From Paraburkholderia sp. BCC1884 (GTDB lineage Bacteria; Pseudomonadota; Gammaproteobacteria; Burkholderiales; Burkholderiaceae), in the NCBI RefSeq assembly GCF_900996225.1, contig NZ_CAAJGL010000068.1:1302001-1366000 (forward strand): DNA of 64,000 bases, given 5' to 3'. Below the pieces are notes generated by a model that searched no databases, was not told the DNA's origin, and was given only the letters and a program-made list of their open reading frames with translations. Within the stretch, counting starts at the first letter, position 1; each line of letters begins with the position of its first letter. This document shows positions 44,593 through 52,692 of this stretch, piece by piece. A program made the translations under genes and the position numbers.

Positions 44593-46743
44593 ATGACGTC
44601 CACGCCGATGCTCGCTCCTTCGATTACCGAACTCAACCAGCAGGCGGCCGCGCTCTGTTGCGCCGGACAATTCGCCGAGGCTTTGTCGATGGTGACGCCG
44701 GCGCTCGCCAACACCACCTTGCCGGAAGATGCGCGTGCCGCTGCATTGAATATCGCAGGCATCTGTTCATTTACCTTGCAGCGACCTGACGATGCGGAGC
44801 GCTACTGGCGCGAGTGTCTGCAAATAAACGCAAGCTACGCCGATGTGTACAGCAACCTCGGCATGCTGTTCAAATCGCTCGGACGCCTTGCCGCCGCCAA
44901 AGCGATGTACCGGCAGTTGCTCGCGCTGCGGCCGGCCCAGGCGGATGGCCACAATCACTTCGGCGCCGTGCTCTACGAAATGGGCTACCAGGAACCGGCG
45001 GAGGCGTCGTATCGCGAGGCGCTCAGGATTCGTCCGGACTACGCGGAAGCCCACTACAACCTCGGCATCCTGCTGCACAAGATGCGCCGGCTGCACGAAG
45101 CGGAAGCGGCCTACCGTCAGGCGCTCGACGGGCTGTCCGGTCGCGCCGAGGCGCACAACAATCTGGGCCATGTGCTGATGGACCTTGGCCGTCTCGCCGA
45201 GGCCGACGCCGCGTATCGCGAGGCGCTGACGATTCGTCCGCAATACCCTGAGGCGCTCAACAACCTGGGTGGCGTGTTGAAGGCATCGCGGCGCCTGGTC
45301 GAGGCCGAGCTGGCTTGCCGGCTTGCATTGACGATTCGCCCAGACTACGCGGAAGCCCATCTGAATCTCGGCACGGTGCTGACCGACCTCGGCCGATTGG
45401 CGGAAGCCGAAGCGGCCTATCGCGCGGCGCTCACCTGCCGGGCAAACTACGCTGAGGCGCAGTACAACCTGGGCATCGTGATGTTCGCGCAGGACCGTCT
45501 TACCGAAGCCGAGACGGCTTACCGTGAAGCGATTCGTCTGCGGCCCGACATCGTGCATGCGCACAACAACCTCGGCTGCGTGATGCGCCGTCTCGAACGC
45601 CTGCCCGACGCCATCGAATGTTTCGACCGTGCATTGACGCTCTGTCCCGAGCTCGCGGAGGCGCATTACAACCTCGGCGTCGCGTTCGCGCAGCTGAGAC
45701 GCTGGAGCGAAGCGGAACAGGCCTATCGCCAGGCGCTTGCTTTGCGCGCCGACTACGGCGATGCGAAGTTCGGTCTCGGTGTGCTGCTACTCGGCATGGG
45801 CCAGTTCGAAGAAGGGTGGCGGCTTTACGAATGCCGCTACGAGCAGCCCGGTCTGATACACAACAAATCGCGCGCGATGCTCGCTTGTCCGCAATGGCAA
45901 GGCGACACACTGACGGACAAGTCGCTGTTGATCTGGCAGGAAGACGGTCTCGGCGATATGGTGCAATTCAGCCGCTATATCGCGTTGCTGAAAGCGCAGG
46001 GCGCGCGGCACATCGCGTTCGCGTGTGTGCCCGCGCTGCACCGCTTGATGGTCGGCGTCGACGGTGTGGATGCGGTGCTCGATCATCAGGCAGCGATTGC
46101 GCAAGTGTCACGCTACGATTGCTGGACCAGCCTCCTGAGTCTGCCAATGCATTTGCGCACGACACTGGATACGATTCCGCGGCCGGTGCGTCTGAACGTC
46201 GAGCCTGAACTGATGGAGCAGTGGGGCGCGAAGCTGGAGACCTTGCCGCCGGGACGCCGGATCGGTGTGGTGTGGAAGGGCAATGCGAAGCATCATAACG
46301 ACGAAAATCGCTCGATTCCTTCGCTCGACATCCTGGCGCCGCTCTGGAGCGTGGCTGGTCTGAGCTTCGTGAGTCTGCAAAAAGGTCAGGGCGAGGACGA
46401 GGCGAAGGCCCCCTCGGCCGCGCAGCCGCTGCTTGAGCTCGGTTCAGCCGTAACGGATCTCGCGGACAGTGCTGCGATCCTCGCGCAACTCGATCTGCTG
46501 ATTTGTGTGGATACGTCCATGGCGCATCTGGCCGCGTCGCTCGGCAAACCGTGCTGGGTGATGTTGCCGGACAAGGATATCGACTGCCGCTGGCTGCACG
46601 AGCGCACCGATTCGCCGTGGTATCCGCATACGGTGCGGCTGTTTCGCCGCGCGCTGGGCGAAGATTGGGCCACGCTGGTCGAGCGCGTGCGGCAGGCGAG
46701 TGTCGAGCGATTCGGCGTGGCGAGCGGTGTGATCGAACCGTGA
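44593..46743 (+). CDS. TPR repeat protein with GT9/heptosyltransferase-like C-terminal domain
   Basis: A 716-residue protein. About ten or eleven tandem 34-residue TPR units run from residue 30 to about 420 (recurring PDYAEAHYNLG and LGRLAEAEAAYR). A Rossmann-like domain follows, with LLIWQEDGLGDMVQFSRYI, GRRIGVVWKGN and LLICVDTSMAHLAASLGKPCWVML. The last string resembles the nucleotide-sugar region of heptosyltransferase-type GT-B enzymes. Such fusions are annotated as TPR/O-GlcNAc-transferase-like. Whether it is an active transferase is unknown. No good ribosome binding site marks the start, so 44593 is approximate. Confidence 0.8.
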   Translation: MTSTPMLAPSITELNQQAAALCCAGQFAEALSMVTPALANTTLPEDARAAALNIAGICSFTLQRPDDAERYWRECLQINASYADVYSNLGMLFKSLGRLAAAKAMYRQLLALRPAQADGHNHFGAVLYEMGYQEPAEASYREALRIRPDYAEAHYNLGILLHKMRRLHEAEAAYRQALDGLSGRAEAHNNLGHVLMDLGRLAEADAAYREALTIRPQYPEALNNLGGVLKASRRLVEAELACRLALTIRPDYAEAHLNLGTVLTDLGRLAEAEAAYRAALTCRANYAEAQYNLGIVMFAQDRLTEAETAYREAIRLRPDIVHAHNNLGCVMRRLERLPDAIECFDRALTLCPELAEAHYNLGVAFAQLRRWSEAEQAYRQALALRADYGDAKFGLGVLLLGMGQFEEGWRLYECRYEQPGLIHNKSRAMLACPQWQGDTLTDKSLLIWQEDGLGDMVQFSRYIALLKAQGARHIAFACVPALHRLMVGVDGVDAVLDHQAAIAQVSRYDCWTSLLSLPMHLRTTLDTIPRPVRLNVEPELMEQWGAKLETLPPGRRIGVVWKGNAKHHNDENRSIPSLDILAPLWSVAGLSFVSLQKGQGEDEAKAPSAAQPLLELGSAVTDLADSAAILAQLDLLICVDTSMAHLAASLGKPCWVMLPDKDIDCRWLHERTDSPWYPHTVRLFRRALGEDWATLVERVRQASVERFGVASGVIEP

Positions 46744-46797
46744 GAATGCGCGCACTGCGCGAGGCAATGCAGCGCGTGCCAGTGTCCGTCTAGTGCG

Positions 46798-47760
46798 TCA
46801 TGCCCGCTTGCTGGTTGCCGCGCGTTTGCGCGGTGCACGCGCCGGCGCGTGAAAACGGCTCTCGGTCGTCTCGATGGTCTGACCGAGGAACTGCAGGAAC
46901 ATGCTCATCGCGACCGTGGTCGTCAAATCCGAACGCTGATAAAGACAGCTGAACGACTTCGCACCTGCGTCGGCGAGCGCGGTCCATACCAGCTTGCGTT
47001 GTGCCACATCGTCCACTACGTTCTCCGCGATCAGAAAGCCGATGCCCACGCCGTGCGCCACCAGTCGGCGCACCATCGGCACCGAACTGGTTTCCACCAG
47101 CGGGCGCGCTTTGCGTTGCTCGCGGTGGTCGATCTGATCCACCATCGCGCGTAGTTCGGTGTCTTTCGTCATGAGGACGAGCGGATAGTCGAGACAGTCG
47201 CGTAGGCGCGGCCGTTTGTCGAGCTTCGTCAACGGATGGCCGGGCGGCGTGACCAACCCGAGATGTTGCGCGAACGCGCGTACTTCCACAACGCCTGGTG
47301 GCGGCTTGCGCCGCAGTCCGTAGCCGATGTCGGCCTCGCCGGTCTCCACCCATTTGAGAATGCTTTCGCCGTTGCCCGAGCGCACGCTGTAGGTCACGCC
47401 GGGGTAGCTTTGCATGGCCGCCTGGATCGCGTCGGGCACCAGTTGCTCCGCCGACGAAGGCGACACCGCGAGATTGATATGCCCCCGGCGCAGCGAACGC
47501 AGGTCTTCCACTTGCGTCATGGCGTTGTCGAAGTCGCGTTGCCCGCGACGCACTGCTGCAATGATGATCTCGCCCGCCGTGGTGAGTTGCATGCCGCGCG
47601 GCAAACGGTCGAAAAGCGGCGAGCCGACCTGCTCCTCGAGATTGAGAATCTGTTGATGCACGGCAGCGGCAGTCAGATGAAGCGATTCGGCCGCCTTACG
47701 GATCGAACCACGCCTGACTACCTCGTCGAAACAGCGGAATGTCTGTGATATTGGACGCAT
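46798..47760 (-). CDS. LysR family transcriptional regulator
   Basis: A 320-residue LysR regulator with HTH at about residues 4-62 (SIRKAAESLHLTAAAVHQQILNLEEQVG), an effector domain to about 300, and a basic Ala/Arg/Lys tail. ATG 47760 is preferred over the open frame to 47802. It is divergent from the sulfotransferase-like/NCS2 permease/porin operon with a 104-bp gap, so it is the likely activator of that operon. Confidence 0.9.
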   Translation of the reverse strand: MRPISQTFRCFDEVVRRGSIRKAAESLHLTAAAVHQQILNLEEQVGSPLFDRLPRGMQLTTAGEIIIAAVRRGQRDFDNAMTQVEDLRSLRRGHINLAVSPSSAEQLVPDAIQAAMQSYPGVTYSVRSGNGESILKWVETGEADIGYGLRRKPPPGVVEVRAFAQHLGLVTPPGHPLTKLDKRPRLRDCLDYPLVLMTKDTELRAMVDQIDHREQRKARPLVETSSVPMVRRLVAHGVGIGFLIAENVVDDVAQRKLVWTALADAGAKSFSCLYQRSDLTTTVAMSMFLQFLGQTIETTESRFHAPARAPRKRAATSKRA

Positions 47761-47864
47761 CGAAGCACCGTATGGTTTTTGCGAACGGCCTGTATAGAAC
47801 AATCAGGTTTTCCTGACGGATCGAATAGCCTAGATTTTGCTCCATCATCTTAACGGAGCGAACC

Positions 47865-48980
47865 ATGGCTACCACTGTCGATCAAATTACCCAGCGTCGC
47901 CGCGGCGTCGGTCTCATTGCTCACGACCCGGCTCGCTCGGCTGGCGGCTACACGCTGATCGCGCCGCAGACGGCAAGTGGGCGAGTCTATCTCGTCGACA
48001 TGGCCGGCGAAGTCGTGCACGAATGGCAGATGCCGGTGCGCCCAGGCCGTCATGCGGTGATCCTGCCGAACGGCAATCTCGGCTACAACGGCAATCACGC
48101 GACGTCGCAAGCGCGCTACGCAGCGTGGTCGATGTGGCATGGCGGCGATTTCTACGAAGTCACGCCGCAAGGCGAGGTGGTGTGGCGCTACGAAGACCCC
48201 GCGCATCACCACGACGCGCAGTGGCTTGCCAACGGCAATCTGTTGTACGCCGCATGCGCGCCGGTGTCCGAGGCATTCGCGCAGCGCGTGCCGGGCGGCA
48301 CCGCGCATGGCGAGCACGAAACCATGTTCGCGGACGTGATCCGCGAAGTGAATCGCGCCGGCGAACTGGTGTGGGAATGGAAGGCATGGGAACATTTGAA
48401 TCCCGAGGATTTTCCAATCGCACCCGGCTTTGGACGTTATCACTGGCCGCTCGTGAACGGTCTCGGCGTAAACGCGAAAGGCGAGGTGTTGATGAGCTTG
48501 CGCACCACCTCGGGCATCATCGCGGTGGATCGCGAAACGGGTCACGTGACGATGCATATCCCGCCGGGCGTGGTGTCGCACCAGCACGCGCCGGTTTCTC
48601 TCGCCAACGGCAACATTCTCGCTTTCGACAACGGCAACTTTCGCAGCGGCGCGCATGTAGCGTTCTCGCGCGTGCTCGAAATCGATCCGTCGACCCACGA
48701 AGTGGTGTGGTCCTACGCCGACGACATGGTGAACGCGTTCTACAGCGCGTTCATGGGCAATGCGCAACGTTTGGCGAACGGCAACACGCACATCACCGAG
48801 TCGGCCACGGGGCGCCTGTTCGAGGTGACGCCGGCCGGCGAAGTGGTGTGGGAATACGTGATTCCGTGGTTCGGCGAGTACCCGGATGCGGCGGCGCGCC
48901 AAACCGGTCCGGGTCAACTGAATAGCGTGTTCCAGACGTTGCGCTACCGGCGCGAGCAACTGCCGTGGCTGCGCACATGA
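47865..48980 (+). CDS. Arylsulfotransferase-like beta-propeller protein
   Basis: A 371-residue protein resembling the arylsulfate sulfotransferase (ASST) family. Its blades carry a recurring L(A/P)NGN motif seen four times (LPNGNLGY, LANGNLLY, LANGNILAF, LANGNTHITES) and His-rich spots (AHHHDAQW, FGRYHWPL, SHQHAP) near where ASST has its catalytic His. Unlike E. coli ASST it has no signal peptide, so a cytoplasmic location is predicted. GGAG precedes the ATG. It overlaps the permease gene by 4 bp. The substrate and even sulfotransfer are unproven. Confidence 0.75.
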   Translation: MATTVDQITQRRRGVGLIAHDPARSAGGYTLIAPQTASGRVYLVDMAGEVVHEWQMPVRPGRHAVILPNGNLGYNGNHATSQARYAAWSMWHGGDFYEVTPQGEVVWRYEDPAHHHDAQWLANGNLLYAACAPVSEAFAQRVPGGTAHGEHETMFADVIREVNRAGELVWEWKAWEHLNPEDFPIAPGFGRYHWPLVNGLGVNAKGEVLMSLRTTSGIIAVDRETGHVTMHIPPGVVSHQHAPVSLANGNILAFDNGNFRSGAHVAFSRVLEIDPSTHEVVWSYADDMVNAFYSAFMGNAQRLANGNTHITESATGRLFEVTPAGEVVWEYVIPWFGEYPDAAARQTGPGQLNSVFQTLRYRREQLPWLRT

Positions 48981-50347
48981 ATGTCGCGCGTTTCTTCGAG
49001 CCGAACCCTGGAGGTCACGTGAATTCCGAACCCGCTGAACCTGGCGTCGACGCGCGCCTGCCTGCATGGCAACTCGTACTGTTCGGCCTGCAACATGTTC
49101 TGTCGATGGCCGCCTCGCCGGTCACTGCCGTGTTCCTGGTGTCCAGGATGCTGTCGCTGCCCGCGGACATGACCGTGCATCTGATCGGCGCGACGTTTTT
49201 CGTGTGCGGCGCGGGCACGCTGCTGCAATCGGTGGGCGCGGGTCCGGTCGGTGCCCGCCTGCCGTTCGTGATGGTGCCGGGCGGCGCCCCCGCGATGCTG
49301 TTCGCTGTCATCGCCACGCAGACGGATTTGCGTACGGCAGCGGGTGCCGCGATTCTGACCAGCCTGTTCTACTGGCTGATCCTGCCCGTGTTCTCGCGCT
49401 GTCTGCGGTTTTTCCCGCGCGTGGTCGTGGGCACGATGCTGCTGCTCGTCTCGGTCAGCCTCATCAAGATCTATGCGGGCATCATCGTCGGACAGCCCGG
49501 CACGGCGGGTTTCGCGCGGCCTCAGTCGCTCGCGCTGGCGCTGGTCACGATCGGGGCCACGCTGCTGGTGGCGCGTCTGTTCAAGGGCACCGTGGGCCGA
49601 CTCGCGGTGCTGTTGGGGCTTGTCGTCGGTACGTTGGCCGGGTGGCTGCTCGGACTGATGCCGGCCGCCGGCATGTGGAACGGCCCGCTCTTCTCGTGGC
49701 CGGTCCTGCTGCCGTTCGGCATGCCGCGCTTCGACGTGCTGGCCGCGTTGCCGATGCTGATTTTTAGTGTCATTTCGATGGCCGAGGCGACGGCGCAGAC
49801 CGTGGCTGTCGGCGAAATAACCGGGCGGAAGATCGATATGCGCCGCGACGTGCCGCGCACGATTCGAGGCGATGCGCTGGCCTCGCTGGCGGGCTCGCTG
49901 CTGGGCACCTCGCTCATCATCACCAGCGCGGAAAACATTGGCGTCGTGCAGACCACGGGGGTGCGTTCGCGCTATGTCACCGCGATGGCCGGCACGATGC
50001 TGATGATCGTTGCACTGTTCGCGCCGCTCGGCCGCTTCGCCTACGCGATTCCCGCGCCGGTGGTGGGCGGCACCGCGTTGATCGTGTTCGCGATGATCGG
50101 CGTGATGGGAATCAACCTGCTCGGCAAGGTCGACCTGCAGGCCCGCGGCAATCAGTACACCCTGGCGGCGGCGCTCGTCGTCGGTCTGATACCGATCCTG
50201 GTGCCGAATCTGTATGCCTCGTTTCCGGGCGCGGTGCAGATCGTTTTGGGCAATGGCATGGCGGCCGGCACGCTCACGGCCATCGTCGTCAATCTCGTGT
50301 TTGGCGCATGGCGCTTCACACCGGCGGAAAAAATTCAGCCTACCTGA
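48977..50347 (+). CDS. NCS2 family (xanthine/uracil) permease
   Basis: A 456-residue NCS2 transporter with about 12-14 transmembrane segments. It starts LPAWQLVLFGLQHVLSMAASPVTAVFLV and has the QTVAVGEITGRKIDM and SAENIGVVQTTGVRSRYV regions that match the family's substrate-site and TM10 motifs. ATG 48977 overlaps the previous stop (ATGA), so it is preferred to 48965. The exact nucleobase or other substrate is unknown; the coupled sulfotransferase-like gene is unusual for a simple purine permease. Confidence 0.87.
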   Translation: MNVARFFEPNPGGHVNSEPAEPGVDARLPAWQLVLFGLQHVLSMAASPVTAVFLVSRMLSLPADMTVHLIGATFFVCGAGTLLQSVGAGPVGARLPFVMVPGGAPAMLFAVIATQTDLRTAAGAAILTSLFYWLILPVFSRCLRFFPRVVVGTMLLLVSVSLIKIYAGIIVGQPGTAGFARPQSLALALVTIGATLLVARLFKGTVGRLAVLLGLVVGTLAGWLLGLMPAAGMWNGPLFSWPVLLPFGMPRFDVLAALPMLIFSVISMAEATAQTVAVGEITGRKIDMRRDVPRTIRGDALASLAGSLLGTSLIITSAENIGVVQTTGVRSRYVTAMAGTMLMIVALFAPLGRFAYAIPAPVVGGTALIVFAMIGVMGINLLGKVDLQARGNQYTLAAALVVGLIPILVPNLYASFPGAVQIVLGNGMAAGTLTAIVVNLVFGAWRFTPAEKIQPT

Positions 50348-50397
50348 TACGGGCCACGACGCCCTCGCAATTTCCCTCCAACGCTTCATCACACGCC

Positions 50398-51504
50398 ATG
50401 AAAATAAAATTCGCTTCCCACGCGACGTGGGTCGCGGGCGCGGTTGCGCTCGCCTTTTGCCCCACGGTCCACGCACAAAGCAGTGTCACGCTTTATGGCA
50501 GTCTCGATGCGGGTCTCGGTTATGTCAGCAATCTGCACGGCTCTGCCGCGTATATCGCGGAGCAGGGCACGTTGCAAGCCGATCGCTTCGGCTTTCAAGG
50601 TGTCGAGGATATCGACGCGGGCCGTTCGGTGGTATTCCGGCTCGAAAGCGGTTTCGTGACGACGACCGGCGCATCCGCAAGTAGCAGCACGTTCTTCAAT
50701 CGCCAGGCTTATGTTGGACTCGCCGACCCTTCATTTGGCACCGTCACGCTCGGCCGTCAGACCGACTGGAATTTCGAGTGGCTCGGCTCGGTGTCGACTG
50801 GTCAATCGCTTGGCGACTTCTCGGCGTTTCACCCAGGCAATCTCGATGGTCTCGGCAGTACTTTGCCCGTGCAATTGTCGAGTACGGTGAAATGGAAGAG
50901 CGCGGACTATCACGGCTTGAATCTCGGCGCGTTGTATGGATTTTCCGGCGCGACAGCCAGTAACACCAACGGACGCACGATCAGCTTCGGCGCGAATTAC
51001 GCGAACGGTCCGCTCAAAGTGGTCGCCGTCTATGCCGAGTATCGCGACCGGTTGCTGCCCTTGTCGAATGGTCTCGGGCTGACGTCGTTCGAAGGGCAAA
51101 CGCTCGCGGCCGGAGCGACTTTCAATGCGAAGCAGGTGCGGGATGTGGGCATTGGCGGCTCATATCGCTTCGAGCGCGTCACGCTGCATGCGCTCGCCAC
51201 CGACTTGCGGATTGCGTCCGACGGCGGCAGCGAGCACTTTCGCAGCTTCGACGGCGGTGCGAATCTGCGTCTGACACCCGCCGAGGAAGTGGCGGCCGGA
51301 GCATGGACTGCGACGCTCGCGGGGCGCCGCTGGAGTCAGTTCACCCTGGCCAATATCTATTCGCTGTCCAGGAGTACGCAGCTTTACGCAGACCTGATGT
51401 TCGAGACCGCGGGTGGCGGAGCGGTGGCTAACACATTGGGGATTGGCGCGTCGTCGAATGGGCGGCAAACGGTGTTCCTCAGCGGGATTCATCACCTGTT
51501 CTGA
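50398..51504 (+). CDS. General porin (Gram-negative porin type)
   Basis: A 368-residue outer-membrane porin. The signal peptide is about 22-24 residues (TVHAQS), the mature start is SSVTLYGSLDAGLGYVSN, with FGFQGVEDIDAGRSVVFRLE and FGTVTLGRQTD, and the C-terminus is FLSGIHHLF, ending in Phe. Third gene of the operon, 50 bp after the permease, so it likely supplies the outer-membrane step for the same substrate. No strong ribosome binding site is seen. Confidence 0.88.
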   Translation: MKIKFASHATWVAGAVALAFCPTVHAQSSVTLYGSLDAGLGYVSNLHGSAAYIAEQGTLQADRFGFQGVEDIDAGRSVVFRLESGFVTTTGASASSSTFFNRQAYVGLADPSFGTVTLGRQTDWNFEWLGSVSTGQSLGDFSAFHPGNLDGLGSTLPVQLSSTVKWKSADYHGLNLGALYGFSGATASNTNGRTISFGANYANGPLKVVAVYAEYRDRLLPLSNGLGLTSFEGQTLAAGATFNAKQVRDVGIGGSYRFERVTLHALATDLRIASDGGSEHFRSFDGGANLRLTPAEEVAAGAWTATLAGRRWSQFTLANIYSLSRSTQLYADLMFETAGGGAVANTLGIGASSNGRQTVFLSGIHHLF

Positions 51505-51522
51505 GTGCCGTGCGGCGTGCCG

Positions 51523-52116
51523 CTATGCCTCCGTGATCTGCATGTGATACAAGCCCCACGGCGACAACTCGAAACGGTCCTTGAGCGGCTTGCCCGAGAG
51601 TTCGGCGATGTTGTCCGCATCGTAAATTGCCCACAGCGGCCCCACGCCACCGAGCGGGAGCGGTTTGCCGTCCATTTGCGTGGCGACGATGAACCGGTAG
51701 GCGCGGACTTTGTCGAGCGTCGTCATGACGGCATAGCCGTCTACGGCGTGCATCACGATCTGGGTCGATCCCGCCTCCGGCGCACCGACGTGTTTCAGCA
51801 GGTCGGTCAGCAGCGGGCCGCTCAATGCGTGTGCCCGCGAGTCGTATTCGGTGGTGGGTTTGATCGTCACTATCGGCAGGCTGGCGATCCAGGGCAGATC
51901 GACGCCGTACGCCTCGGAAAACTTCACCTGATGCCTGGCGAGCAGCTGGTCGAATGCGGGGTCGAGCGCGCCGCGATTGTGGCGTTTGATTGCGCCGCTG
52001 ATGGTCAGCACGACGGGGGCGGCCGCGCATTCGGGGTGCCCGGATTGGGCCGCGAAGGCCGGTGTTGCGCTCGCGCCGAGTATTGCCGCGTGCGTGAGGA
52101 ATTGGCGTTTATTCAT
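51523..52116 (-). CDS. Small periplasmic oxidoreductase molybdopterin-binding domain protein
   Basis: A 197-residue protein with a signal-like N-terminus (MNKRQFLTHAAILGASATPAFA; one KR pair, so Tat export is possible but not certain). The remainder resembles a shortened sulfite-oxidase-type molybdopterin domain (VLTISGAIKRHN, ALSGPLLTDLLKHVGAP, GYAVMTTLDKVRAYRFIVATQMDGKPL). Similar proteins are seen as periplasmic pterin-binding partners of signalling proteins, but no such partner adjoins. The catalytic Cys of sulfite oxidases is not evident. It converges on the porin gene, 18 bp away. Confidence 0.7.
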   Translation of the reverse strand: MNKRQFLTHAAILGASATPAFAAQSGHPECAAAPVVLTISGAIKRHNRGALDPAFDQLLARHQVKFSEAYGVDLPWIASLPIVTIKPTTEYDSRAHALSGPLLTDLLKHVGAPEAGSTQIVMHAVDGYAVMTTLDKVRAYRFIVATQMDGKPLPLGGVGPLWAIYDADNIAELSGKPLKDRFELSPWGLYHMQITEA

Positions 52117-52692
52117 GGTGGGATGCGGTTCGGGCTGAGTCGAAAGGATAGCAGGCGGAAGAATTCGCGCAGACCGATCACTGCGCTGGCTCGCAATACG
52201 GCGGTCAACGGGGCGTCCGGTGGTTGCCGCCGGCTCGCCAGATGTTCGTCCATCGCGTTTCAGTGTTGTTCGTCAATGGCTGGCCTGCCCTTGGGTTTGC
52301 GTGGAGGTGCTTTTGTAGTTGTAGCAGAAAAGGGCGAAGCCCATTGGCGGTGGTTTGCAAGCAAAGCCCGGTCTAGGTGCACTCGCACGTACTTGATTAA
52401 GAAACGCACTTATCAAATTCATATGGCCTTGGCTCGAAAAAATGGAACTGGCTCGGCCATTGAGAACCGACCGACCCGGTTGGCTTCGTTGCCTTTGTCG
52501 GCGTCAATTATCATTTTGCCGCCGCCTTATTCGTTTTGCATAAAACGCTTATTTCCGATATTGCTGTCCGCTGTCCGAATGAAAAGCATCCATAGCGAAT
52601 ATTTTTAACAATCTGACGCATTGCTTTCCTCTGAATTTTTGTAGAATTGCGCGTGGCGCGTCTGCGCTGTAAATAAATTATTCAGAGGCGGC
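52117..52692. other. Intergenic region before vgrG
   Basis: About 575 bp, falling to A/T-rich toward 52500-52680, consistent with the border of a horizontally shaped type VI island. A 46-codon leftward frame (52113-52253) ends in an ATGA overlap with the molybdopterin-domain gene but lacks a ribosome binding site. I see no integrase, tRNA or repeat that would mark an insertion point. Confidence 0.4.

Noticed and set aside
48944..50476. A 510-codon leftward frame opposite the NCS2 permease
   Set aside because: Very high Arg/His/Gln content and no recognisable domain; an antisense shadow of a clear membrane transporter.
52113..52253. A 46-codon leftward frame ending in an ATGA overlap with the molybdopterin-domain gene
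   Set aside because: The overlap is suggestive because that gene lacks its own ribosome binding site, but the short frame has none either and no domain-like features, so I do not call it.
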